A program made the position numbers and the translations under genes. From positions 12,742,501 to 12,806,500 of the forward strand of contig NC_087192.1 of NCBI RefSeq assembly GCF_035594125.1: a stretch of 64,000 bases of DNA, in the 5' to 3' direction. Of this stretch, positions 37,701-50,092 are shown piece by piece. The notes beneath the pieces were generated by a model. That model saw only the letters and a list, made by a program, of their open reading frames with translations, had not been told where the DNA came from and did no database searches. Source of the DNA: Scylla paramamosain (lineage: Eukaryota; Arthropoda; Malacostraca; Decapoda; Portunidae). The stretch's first letter is position 1. Each line of letters opens with the position of its first letter.

Positions 37701-40700
37701 AAGGCAAAAATTAATTTTTTTTTATATATATAATTTTCTTTTTTCACATAATTTTCCTGAATTTTGTCAGAATTTTGGCAACTTGGTACCTATGAAGATG
37801 AATAAAAATAAATAAATAAATAAATTCCTATCTTTTTATTTATTTATTTATTTTTTCTATAATCAGTGTTATTTATGGGTTTTACCTAAATGGTACTTAA
37901 AGAACTTAAAAACACTCGTAATACATGTTTCTCGAAATGTCCTTTAATTTCCTAAATATAAGGTTCTTTGCATGTATTTCAGCGTTTTTATAGGTAACAT
38001 GATCAAAAACACTCGAAATACATGTTTTTGGTAATGTTATTTTGTTTCTCCATAAAGGTTGTTTTGCATTCGTTTTAGCGTTTTGATATATAAAGAGCTC
38101 AAAAACACTTAAAGGCAAGTTCTTAGTAAAAGTTAGTTTTATTCCTATGTAATGTGATTGCCTTGCTTTTTAGTGCTTTATTGCATATCATGCTAAAAAA
38201 AAAAACACTTAAAAGACACTTCTCTGGTAATGTCATTTTTTTTCCCACATGAAGCTACTTTCACATAGAATTTGGGGTTTTGGTAACTAAGAATGTGAAA
38301 AATACTCAAAATACACGCATTTGGTAAGATTTTTCTGTTTCTCAATTAAGAGTGTTATTCAAGAGTTTCAGCATTTTGGTATCTAAGAAACTTCTCCATA
38401 TATATGAGTTTTTACGTTTTTTGCCTTGTGATTTTTCAGAATCTATAAAACATTCATTATACACGTTTCTCGTAATGTCCTTTTGTTAACCAATAGAGAG
38501 AGCTTTGCATCCATTTTCGCGTTTTTTTGTAAGTAAAAAGCTCAAAAAACACTCAAATTTTACCTTTTTGGTAATTTTATTCTATTTCTTCATATTGGTT
38601 GGTTTGCATCCGTTTTAGCGTTTTTCTACGTAAAACACGAAAACGACACGTTTAAAGTAATTTTGTTTTGGATTCCACATATAATGACTTTAATATTATT
38701 TATTGTTTTGGTGACTAACATGCTGAAAAGCTTTGCATGCACTTCATGGTTTGGTACATAACAGTCCGAAAAAAAAGCTAAAATTAACTTTTTTGATAAT
38801 GTTCTTTTTACACAAAATTTCCCTGAATTTTTGCCAGAATTTTGGCATCTCAGTACCTATGAAGAAGAATAACAAAAAAAAAAAAATTCCTATTTTTTAA
38901 TTATTTCTTTATTTCTTTATTTTTTTTCTCTATAAAGAGGTTTTAGCTTTTTCGTACTTATGGAACTTAAAAACACGCATAATACACGTTTCTCGTAATG
39001 TCCTTTTGTGTCCCAGACATAGGGTTCTTTGCATGTATTTAAGGGTTTTTAGAGGTAACATGATCAAAAACACTCAAAATACATGTTTTTGGTAATGTTA
39101 ATCTGTTTCTCCATAAAGGGTGTTTTGCATGTGTTTTAGCGTTTTGGTATATAAGGAGTTAAAAAACACTTAAAGGCAAGTTCTTGGTAAAAGTTGGTTT
39201 TATTCCTATGTAATGTGATTGCCCTTCTTTTTAGTGCTTTATTGCCTAACTCTCTCAAAAACCCTCAAAACACACTTTTCTGGTAATGACATTTTTTTTT
39301 TCCCACATAAAGCTAGTTTCGCATGCAATTTAAGGTTCTAGTAACTAAGAATGTGAAAAAACACTCAAAATACACGCATTTAGTAATGTTATTCTGTTTC
39401 TTAATTAAGAGTGTTATTCAGGAGTTTCAGTATTTTGATATCTAAGAAACTTCTCCATATACACTAGTTTTTGCGTTTTTTGCCTCGTGGTTCTTGTGAA
39501 ACTATAAAATACTCATTATACACGTTTCTCGTAATGTCTTTTTGTTTCCCAATATAGAGTGCTTTGCATCCATTTTCGCGTTTTTTTTTTTTTTTTTTGT
39601 TGGTTACAAGCTCAAAAACACTTAAAATATACCTTTTTGGTAATGTTATTGTATTTCTTCATATTGGTCTGTTTGCATCAGTTTTAGCGTTTTTTACGTA
39701 AAACACTGAAAAGACACGTTTTCAGTAATTTTGTTTTGGATTCCCATATAGAGTGACTTCCATATTATTTATCGTTTTGGTGCCTAACATGCTGAAAAAC
39801 ACTCAAAAGACAGTTTTCTTGTAAAGTCGTTTAATTTCCTCATATAGATGGCTTTGCATGCACTTTAGGGTTTGGTACATAAGTCCGAAAAAAAAAAGCT
39901 AAAATTAACATTTTCGATAATGTTCTTTTATCCACATAATTTCCCAGAATTTTAACAGAATTTTGGCATCTCGGTACCTATGAAGATGAATAACAAAAAG
40001 AAAAAATATATTATTTGCATTTATTTCATTTATTTTTTTATTTATTTTATTTTTTTTTTGGTTTCTTTGTAAAGAGTGTTATTTGTGGGTTTTAGCTTTT
40101 TGGTATTTAAGTAACTTAAAAACACTTATAATACACGTTTCTCGTAATGTCCTTTCGTTTCCCAAACATAGGATTCTTTGCATGTATTTAAGCGTTTTTA
40201 TAGGTAACATGATCAAAAACACTCAAAATACATGTTTTTTGTAATGTTATTGTGTTTCTCCATAAAGGATTTTTTGCATTCGTTTTAGGGTTTTGGTATG
40301 TTAGGAGGTCAAAAATATTTAACGGCAAGTTCTTGGTAAAAGTTTGTTTTATTCACATGTAATGTGATTGCCCTTCTTTTAAGTACTTTATTGCCTAACA
40401 CGCTCATAAACACTCAAAAGACATTTTCTGGCAACATTTTTTTTTCCCACATAAAGCTAGTTTCGCATGCAATTTAAGGTTCTAGTAACTAAGAATGTGA
40501 AAAACACTCAAAATACACGCATTTGGTAAGGTTGTTCTGTATCTCAATGAAGAGTGTTATTCATGAGTTTCATCATTTTGGTATCTAAGAAACTTTTGCC
40601 CTGTGGTTGTTGTGAAACTATAAAATACTCATTATACAGGTTTCTCGTAATGTCGTTTTGTTTCCCAATATAGAGTGCTTTGCATCCATTTTCGCGATTT

Positions 40701-41371
40701 TTGTAGGTAACAGGCTCAAAAACACTGAAAATATACCTTTTTGGCAATGTTATTCTATTTCTTCATATTGGTTTGTTTGCATCCATTTTAGCGTGTTTCT
40801 ACGTAAAACATTGAAAAGACAGGTGTTAAGTGATTTTGATTTGGATTCCCATATAGAGTGAGTTCCATATTATTTATTGTTTTGGTGCCTAACATGCTGA
40901 AAACACTCAAAAGACAGGTTCCTGGTAAAGTCGTTTAATTTCCCTATAGAGGTGGGTTTGCATGCAATTTAGGTTTTGGTACATAACTGTCCCCAAAAAA
41001 AGCTAAAATTAACTTTTTTGATAATGTTCTTTTTTCCACATAATTTCCCTGAATTTTGCCAGAATTTTGGCATCTCGGTACCTATGAAGAAGAATAAAAA
41101 AAAAAAGAAAATTATTATTTTTTGTTTGTTTCTCTATAAAGAGTGTTATTTGTGGGTTTTAGCTTTTTGGTGCTTAAGGAATTTAATAACATTCATAATA
41201 CACGTTTCTCGTAATGTCCTTTCGTTTCCCAAATATAGGGTTCTTTGCATGTATTTAAGCGTTTTTATAGGTAACATTATCAAAAGCACTCAAAATACAT
41301 GTTTTTGGTAATGTTATTCTGTTTCTTCATAAAGGGTGTTTTGCATGCGTTTTAGCGTTTTGGTATGTTAG
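34761..41371 (+). repeat. Tandem 6.6 kb duplication, copy 1
   Basis: From GAAGCTCAAAAACACGTAAA at 34761 the sequence matches copy 2 base for base for long stretches at an offset of 6611. The offset grows to 6616-6618 through homopolymer length changes. It holds six ~1.1 kb units. Confidence 0.93.
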
Positions 41372-44300
41372 AAGCTCAAAAACACGTAAAGGCAGGTTCT
41401 TGGTAAAAGCTGGTTTTATTCCCATATAATGTGACTGCCCTCCTTTTTAGTGCTTTATTGCCTATCACGTTCAAAAACACTCAAAAGACACTTTTCTGGT
41501 AATGTCATTTTTTTCCCACATAAAGCTAGTTTCGCATGCAATTTTTGGTTTTGGTAACTAAGAATGTGAAAAGCACTCAAAATACATGCATTTGGTAAGG
41601 TTGTTCCGTATTCTCAATTAAGAGTGTTATTTCTGAGTTTCAGCATTTTAGTATCTAAGAAACTTCTCCACATACACCGAGTTTTTGCGATTTTTGCCTT
41701 GTGGCTGTTGTTAACTATAAAACACTCATTATACACGTTTCTCGTAATGTCCTTTTGTATGCCAATATAGAGTGCTTTCCATCCATTTTCGCGTTTTTTG
41801 AAGGTAAGAAGCTCAAAAACACTTAAAATATACCTTTTTGGTAATGTTATTCTATTTCTCCATATTCGTTGGTTTGCATCAGTTTTAGCGTTTTTCTACG
41901 TAAAACACTGAAAAGACACTTTTTCAGTAATTTTGTGATGCATTCCCACATTGAGTGACTTCCATATTATTTATCGTTTTAGTGCCTAACATGATGAAAA
42001 AAAACCACAAAAGACAGGTTTCTGGTAAGGTCGTTTAATTTCCCCATATAGGTGGCATTGCATGCACTTTAGGGTTTGGTACATAACAGTCCGGAAAAAA
42101 AAGCTAAAATTAACTTTTCTTCATAATGTTCTTTTTTCACATAATTTCCTTGAATTTTGGCAGAATTTTGGCATCTCGGTACCTATGAAGATGAATAAAA
42201 AGAAAAAAAATCCTATTTTTTTTTATTTACTAATTTTTTCTCTCTATAAAGAGTGTTATATGTGGGTTTTAACTTTTTGGTACTTAAAGAACTTAAAAAC
42301 ACTCATAATACACGTTTCTCGAAATGTCCTTTCGTTTCCCAAACATAAGATTCTTTGCATGTATTTAAGCGTTTTTATAAGTAACATGATCAAAAACACT
42401 CAAAATACATGTTTTTGGTAATGTTATTGTGTTTCTAAATAAAGGGTGTTTTGCATGCGTTTTAGCGTTTTGGTATATAAGGAGCTCAAAAACACTTAGA
42501 AAAAACACTTGGTAAAAGTTGGTTTTATTCCCATGTAATGTGATTGCCCTGCTTTTTAGTGCTTTATTGCCTATCATGCTAAAAAAAAAAAAAAAAAAAA
42601 AAACACTTAAAAGACACTTTTGTGGTAAAGTAATTTTTTTTCCCACATAAAGCTACTTTCACATGCAATTTGGGGTTTTGGTAACTAAGAATGTGAAAAA
42701 CACTCAAAATACACGCATTTGGTAAGGTTGTTCTGTTTGTCAATTAAGAGTGTTATTCAGGAGTTTCACAATTTTGGTATCTAAGAAACTTCTCCATATA
42801 TACGAGTTTTTTGCGTTTTTTCCTTGTGCTTCTTGAGAATCTATAAAACAATCATTATACACGTTTCTCGTAATGTCCTTTTGTTAACCAATATAGAGAG
42901 CATTCCATCCATTTTCGCGTTTTTTGTAAAAAGCTCAAAAATACTAAAAATATACATTTTTGGTAATCTTATTCAAATTTTTCATGTTGGTTGGTTTGCA
43001 TCCCTTTTAGCATTTTTCTACTTAAAACACGGAAAAGACACGTTATCAGTAATTTGTTTTAGATTCCCATATAGAATGACTTCCATATTATTTATTCCTT
43101 TGGTGACTAACATGCTGAAAAACACTAGAAACACAGGTTTCTCATAAAGTCGTTTAATTTTCCCATATAGTTGGCTTTGCATGCACTTTAGGGTTTTGTG
43201 CATAACAGTCCGAAAAAAAAGCTAAAATTAACTATTTTGATAATGTTCTTTTTCATATAATTTCCCTGAATTTTGCCAGAATTTTGGGATCTCGGTACCT
43301 TTGAAGAAGAATAACAAAAAAACAAAACAAAAAAATCCTATTATTTATTTACTTTTTTTTTTCTCTCTATAAAGAGGTTTTAGCTTTTTGGTACTTATGG
43401 AACTTAAAAACACTCATAATACACGTTTCTCGTAATGTTTTTTCGTTTCCCAGACATAGGGTTCTTTGCATGTATTTAAGCGTTTTTAGAGGTAACATGA
43501 TCAAAAACACTCAAAATACATGTTTTTGGTAATGTTAATCTGTTTCTCCATAAAGGGTGTTTTGCATGCGTTTTAGCGTTTTGGTATATAAGGAGCTCAA
43601 AAACACTTAAAGGCAAGTTCTTGGTAAAAGATGGTTTTATTCCTATGTAATGTGATTGCCCTCCTTTTTAGTACTTTATTGCCTAACACGCTCAAAAACA
43701 CTCAAAAGACACTTTTCTGGTAATGTCATTTTTTTACCACATGAAGCTAGTTTTGCATGCAATTTGGGGTTTTGGTAACTAAGAATGTGAAAAACAGTCA
43801 AAATACACGCATATCGTAAGGTTGTTCTGTATTCTCAATTAAGAGTGTATTCTTGAGTTTCAACATTTTGGTATCTAAGAAACTTATCCATATACACGAG
43901 TTTTTGCGTTTTTTGCCTTGTGGTTCTTGTGAAACTATAAAATACTCATTATACAAGTTTCTCGTAATGTCCTTTTGTATCTCAATATAGAATGCTTTCT
44001 ATCCATTTTCGCGGTTTTTGTAGATAAGAAGCTCAAAAACACTCAAAATATACCTTTTTTGGTAATATTCTATTTCTTCATATTCGTTGGTTTGCATCCG
44101 TTTTAGCGTTTTTCTACGTAAAACACTGAAAAGACACTTTTTCAGTAATTTTGTGATGGATTCCCATATTGAGTGATTTCCATATTATATATCGTTTTGG
44201 TGCCTAACATGGTGAAAAACATTCAAAAGACAGGTTTCTGGAAAAGTCGTTTAATTTCCCCATATAGGTGGCTTTGCATGCACTTTAGGGTTTGGTACAT

Positions 44301-47300
44301 AACAGTCCGAAAAAAAGGCAAAAATTAATTTTTTTTTTATATATATAATTTTCTTTTTTCACATAATTTTCCTGAATTTTGTCAGAATTTTGGCAACTTG
44401 GTACCTATGAAGATGAATAAAAATAAATAAATAAATAAATTCCTATCTTTTTATTTATTTATTTATTTTTTCTATAATCAGTGTTATTTATGGGTTTTAC
44501 CTAAGTGGTACTTAAAGAACTTAAAAACACTCGTAATACATGTTTCTCGAAATGTCCTTTAATTTCTTAAATATAAGGTTCTTTGCATGTATTTCAGCGT
44601 TTTTATAGGTAACATGATCAAAAACACTCGAAATACATGTTTTTGGTAATGTTATTTTGTTTCTCCATAAAGGTTGTTTTGCATTCGTTTTAGCGTTTTG
44701 ATATATAAAGAGCTCAAAAACACTTAAAGGCAAGTTCTTAGTAAAAGTTAGTTTTATTCCTATGTAATGTGATTGCCTTGCTTTTTAGTGCTTTATTGCA
44801 TATCATGCTAAAAAAAAAAAACACTTAAAAGACACTTCTCTGGTAATGTCATTTTTTTTCCCACATGAAGCTACTTTCACATAGAATTTGGGGTTTTGGT
44901 AACTAAGAATGTGAAAAATACTCAAAATACACGCATTTGGTAAGATTTTTCTGTTTCTCAATTAAGAGTGTTATTCAAGAGTTTCAGCATTTTGGTATCT
45001 AAGAAACTTCTCCATATATATGAGTTTTTACGTTTTTTGCCTTGTGATTTTTCAGAATCTATAAAACATTCATTATACACGTTTCTCGTAATGTCCTTTT
45101 GTTAACCAATAGAGAGAGCTTTGCATCCATTTTCGCGTTTTTTTGTAAGTAAAAAGCTCAAAAAACACTCAAATTTTACCTTTTTGGTAATTTTATTCTA
45201 TTTCTTCATATTGGTTGGTTTGCATCCGTTTTAGCGTTTTTCTACGTAAAACACGAAAATGACACGTTTAAAGTAATTTTGTTTTGGATTCCACATATAA
45301 TGACTTTAATATTATTTATTGTTTTGGTGACTAACATGCTGAAAAACTTTGCATGCACTTCATGGTTTGGTACATAACAGTCCGAAAAAAAAGCTAAAAT
45401 TAACTTTTTTGATAATGTTCTTTTTACACAAAATTTCCCTGAATTTTTGCCAGAATTTTGGCATCTCAGTACCTATGAAGAACAATAACAACAAAAAAAA
45501 AAAAATCCTATTTTTTAATTATTTCTTTATTTCTTTATTTTTTTTTCTCTATAAAGAGGTTTTAGCTTTTTCGTACTTATGGAACTTAAAAACACGCATA
45601 ATACACGTTTCTCGTAATGTCCTTTTGTGTCCCAGACATAGGGTTCTTTGCATGTATTTAAGGGTTTTTAGAGGTAACATGATCAAAAACACTCAAAATA
45701 CATGTTTTTGGTAATGTTAATCTGTTTCTCCATAAAGGGTGTTTTGCATGTGTTTTAGCGTTTTGGTATATAAGGAGTTAAAAAACACTTAAAGGCAAGT
45801 TCTTGGTAAAAGTTGGTTTTATTCCTATGTAATGTGATTGCCCTTCTTTTTAGTGCTTTATTGCCTAACTCTCTCAAAAACCCTCAAAACACACTTTTCT
45901 GGTAATGACATTTTTTTTTTCCCACATAAAGCTAGTTTCGCATGCAATTTAAGGTTCTAGTAACTAAGAATGTGAAAAAACACTCAAAATACACGCATTT
46001 AGTAATGTTATTCTGTTTCTTAATTAAGAGTGTTATTCAGGAGTTTCAGTATTTTGATATCTAAGAAACTTCTCCATATACACTAGTTTTTGCGTTTTTT
46101 GCCTCGTGGTTCTTGTGAAACTATAAAATACTCATTATACACGTTTCTCGTAATGTCTTTTTGTTTCCCAATATAGAGTGCTTTGCATCCATTTTCGCGT
46201 TTTTTTTTTTTTTTTTGTTGGTTACAAGCTCAAAAACACTTAAAATATACCTTTTTGGTAATGTTATTGTATTTCTTCATATTGGTCTGTTTGCATCAGT
46301 TTTAGCGTTTTTTACGTAAAACACTGAAAAGACACGTTTTCAGTAATTTTGTTTTGGATTCCCATATAGAGTGACTTCCATATTATTTATCGTTTTGGTG
46401 CCTAACATGCTGAAAAACACTCAAAAGACAGTTTTCTTGTAAAGTCGTTTAATTTCCTCATATAGATGGCTTTGCATGCACTTTAGGGTTTGGTACATAA
46501 GTCCGAAAAAAAAGCTAAAATTAACATTTTCGATAATGTTCTTTTATCCACATAATTTCCCAGAATTTTAACAGAATTTTGGCATCTCGGTACCTATGAA
46601 GATGAATAACAAAAAGAAAAAATATATTATTTGCATTTATTTCATTTATTTTTTTATTTATTTTATTTTTTTTTTGGTTTCTTTGTAAAGAGTGTTATTT
46701 GTGGGTTTTAGCTTTTTGGTATTTAAGTAACTTAAAAACACTTATAATTCACGTTTCTCGTAATGTCCTTTCGTTTCCCAAACATAGGATTCTTTGCATG
46801 TATTTAAGCGTTTTTATAGGTAACATGATCAAAAACACTCAAAATACATGTTTTTTGTAATGTTATTGTGTTTCTCCATAAAGGATTTTTTGCATTCGTT
46901 TTAGGGTTTTGGTATGTTAGGAGGTCAAAAATATTTAACGGCAAGTTCTTGGTAAAAGTTTGTTTTATTCACATGTAATGTGATTGCCCTTCTTTTAAGT
47001 ACTTTATTGCCTAACACGCTCATAAACACTCAAAAGACATTTTCTGGCAACATTTTTTTTTCCCACATAAAGCTAGTTTCGCATGCAATTTAAGGTTCTA
47101 GTAACTAAGAATGTGAAAAACACTCAAAATACACGCATTTGGTAAGGTTGTTCTGTATCTCAATGAAGAGTGTTATTCATGAGTTTCATCATTTTGGTAT
47201 CTAAGAAACTTTTGCCCTGTGGTTGTTGTGAAACTATAAAATACTCATTATACAGGTTTCTCGTAATGTCGTTTTGTTTCCCAATATAGAGTGCTTTGCA

Positions 47301-47989
47301 TCCATTTTCGCGATTTTTGTAGGTAACAGGCTCAAAAACACTGAAAATATACCTTTTTGGCAATGTTATTCTATTTCTTCATATTGGTTTGTTTGCATCC
47401 ATTTTAGCGTGTTTCTACGTAAAACATTGAAAAGACAGGTGTTAAGTGATTTTGATTTGGATTCCCATATAGAGTGAGTTCCATATTATTTATTGTTTTG
47501 GTGCCTAACATGCTGAAAACACTCAAAAGACAGGTTCCTGGTAAAGTCGTTTAATTTCCCTATAGAGGTGGGTTTGCATGCAATTTAGGTTTTGGTACAT
47601 AACTGTCCCCAAAAAAAGCTAAAATTAACTTTTTTGATAATGTTCTTTTTTCCACATAATTTCCCTGAATTTTGCCAGAATTTTGGCATCTCGGTACCTA
47701 TGAAGAAGAATAAAAAAAAAAAAAGAAAATTATTATTTTTTGTTTGTTTCTCTATAAAGAGTGTTATTTGTGGGTTTTAGCTTTTTGGTGCTTAAGGAAT
47801 TTAATAACATTCATAATACACGTTTCTCGTAATGTCCTTTCGTTTCCCAAATATAGGGTTCTTTGCATGTATTTAAGCGTTTTTATAGGTAACATTATCA
47901 AAAACACTCAAAATACATGTTTTTGGTAATGTTATTCTGTTTCTTCATAAAGGGTGTTTTGCATGCGTTTTAGCGTTTTGGTATGTTAG
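41372..47989 (+). repeat. Tandem 6.6 kb duplication, copy 2
   Basis: Starts and ends inside the same monomer segment (GTATGTTAGAAGCTCAAAAA), the signature of unequal exchange. About a dozen substitutions are visible against copy 1, for example near 42950, 44175, 44500, 45257 and 46749. Identity is therefore well above 99 percent by eye. Confidence 0.93.
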
Positions 47990-48414
47990 AAGCTCAAAAA
48001 CACTTAAAGGCAAGTTCTTGGTATAAGTTGGTTTTATTCCCATGTAATGTGATTGCCCTGCTTTTTAGTGCTTTATTGCCGAACACGCTCAAAAACACTC
48101 AAAAGACATTTTTCTGGAAATGTCTTTTTTTTTTCTTTCCACATAAAGCTAGTTTCGTATGCAATTTGGGGTTTTGGTAACCAAGAATGTGAAAAACACT
48201 CAAAATACACGCATTTGGAAAGGTTGTTCTGTTTCTGAATTAAGAGTGTTATTCATGAGTTTCAGCGTTTTGGTATCTAAGAATCTCAAAAACACTTATA
48301 ATGCACGTTTCTCGTAATGTCCCTTTTTTTCCTCATTGAGGGTGCTTTGCATGCATTTTGGCATTTTATTTTTCACGGAATAGCTGAAAAACACTGAAAA
48401 TACACGCTTTTGGT

Positions 48415-50092
48415 AATAAGAACATAAGAACATAAGAAATAAGTAGATATGCAAGGAGGCATCAGGCCTACACGTGGCATTACTTGTATGAAATATGCCT
48501 ACATATTTCCACCTATCATCCCCATCTATAAATGTGTAATTTTGTCTTACAGTTGCCAAATGCCTCAGCACTAACAGCTTGATTACTAAGTCCGTTCCAA
48601 TCATCTACTACTGTATTTGAAAACCAATTCCTTCCTGTCTCCTTTTTGAACATCAAGTTTTTAGGCTAAAGCCTGAAAACTTGATGTTCTATTTTTCTTG
48701 TTCTATCATGGTTACAGATTCTAAGAATTTTCCTTATGTTCCCCTTGTTATAACCCATATACCACTTAAAGACTTCTTCTCTCAGGTCCACTCTTAACCT
48801 ACGTCTCTCTAAAGAATGTAAATTTAACAGCTTGAATCTCGCTTCGTAAGGAATACTCAACCCCTGTATCCTTTTAGTCATTCTCCTTTGAAGTGATTCT
48901 AATAGACCTTTATCCTTCCTGTGATGTGGTGATCAGAATAGCACAGCGTAGTCTAGATGAAGTCTGACCAGCGCTAAATGTAACTTTAATATTACTTCGG
49001 GAGTTTTACTTTTAGCACTCCTGAAAATGAATCATAATACACTATTTGCTTTGTTTCTGGCCTCTTTGCATTGCTTTCTTAGACGGAGTTCAGAGCTAAC
49101 TTTAAATCTCAAATCTTTTTCTTACTCTGAACCTACCAGAACTTGGTTGTTCATTGTGTAACTACTGTGTGGGTTTCTTCTACTTACGCTAAGTGCTTTG
49201 TATTTGTTGATATTAAACTGCATTTGCCATCTGTCTGTCCATTCGTTCATCCTATCCAAATCTGCCTGCAAGGTGATGGTATGCGATTCTGACCTAATTA
49301 ATCTACATACTCTCGTGTCATCAGAAAATGTACTAACAACACTACTAATTCCACTATCCAAGTCATTGACATATATTACAAACAACATCGGCCCTAATAC
49401 TAATAATCCCTTTGTCACCCCACTAATTACTTGACCCCACTCGGATTTAGAGCCGTTTATTACAACACTCTGACGCCTGCCGCTCTGCCATGACTTTATC
49501 CAGATTACTTATAACCTTTTTCCAATTCTTAAATACTGTGGAATATATTTCATCTGGTCCTGGTGACTTGAACTTTTCAGCTTATCTATCTCCTGTTCCA
49601 CTATCTCTTTAGTTAAGGTAATATCTGTCAGCTTCTCATTTTCTTCTACTCTAAATATCTTCTCACTATTCGGCAAATTCTGCATGTTTTCCTGGGCAAA
49701 GACAGTTAAAAAATACTCGTTCACAATTTTACTAATCTTCTTCCAACAACTAAGCAGGTCCCATTCTGCTGTCTTTAAGGAACTATTGTTTCTCTATTCT
49801 TCGTCTTATATGCCTGATAAAATCCCTTGGGGTCCATCTTCGCTTGGCTGGCTACCTTTAATTCATAACTATTTTTAGCTTTCCTTGTTAAACTCCTGAC
49901 TTTTCTAATTCATTATATTATGGCCTTAAAACCACTTCCCCTGTCTTTAATCTCATATATACTTCTCTTTCGCCCTATGTAGTGTTTTAACCTCAGTCAT
50001 CCATTTAGGACCATTTTTCTGTGATCTTATTCTTCTGTAAGGGATGTTCCCTAACTGTCCTGAATGTAATTTATCAACGAAATATTTATTTC
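48415..50092 (-). mobile_element. CR1-like LINE copy 1, 5'-truncated, internally deleted
   Basis: Inserted in a satellite monomer immediately after CGCTTTTGGTAA; the monomer resumes at CTTCTCAATAAAGGG, so only a few target bases were lost. On the minus strand the element ends in CTTATGTTCTTATGTTCTTA, an 8-base microsatellite end typical of CR1/L2-type LINEs. Coding remains are the linker before RT (about 49509-49724), the middle RT and the C-terminal domain. The stretch present in copy 2 beyond 63840 is missing: copy 1 jumps at about 49503 from RT to the pre-RT linker. Confidence 0.85.
48666..49724 (-). pseudogene. Broken RT of CR1-like copy 1
   Basis: Pieces in order on the minus strand are FRVEENEKLTDITLTKEIV (linker), then after the deletion GPMLFVIYVNDLDSG, FSDDTRVCRL (active site FSDD in place of FADD), MQFNINKYKALSVSRR, MTKRIQG, LNLHSLERRRLR and FKWYMGYNKGNI. 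Frames are broken at several points. It has lost the early RT motifs with the catalytic Asp of motif A, so it cannot be functional. Confidence 0.82.

Larger units (their letters stand above)
34524..48414 (+). repeat. Higher-order repeat domain, ~1.1 kb unit of ~12 monomers (family II)
   Basis: The marker GTTTTATTCCCATGTAATG and its variants recur near 34802, 35911, 37020, 38138, 39199, 40345 and 41413, a spacing of about 1.06-1.15 kb. Each unit also carries one AGTCCGAAAAAAAAGCTAA block, one CTTCTCCATATACACGAG block and one T- or A-rich expansion. Twelve monomers of about 92 bases fit the unit. The order is far more regular than elsewhere in the array, as expected after recent amplification. 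No gene. Confidence 0.88.

Noticed and set aside
35451..43203. Pairs of identical 60-119 codon frames repeated 6.6 kb apart
   Set aside because: Their identity reflects the tandem duplication of satellite, not gene conservation; the content is the repeating monomer peptide.
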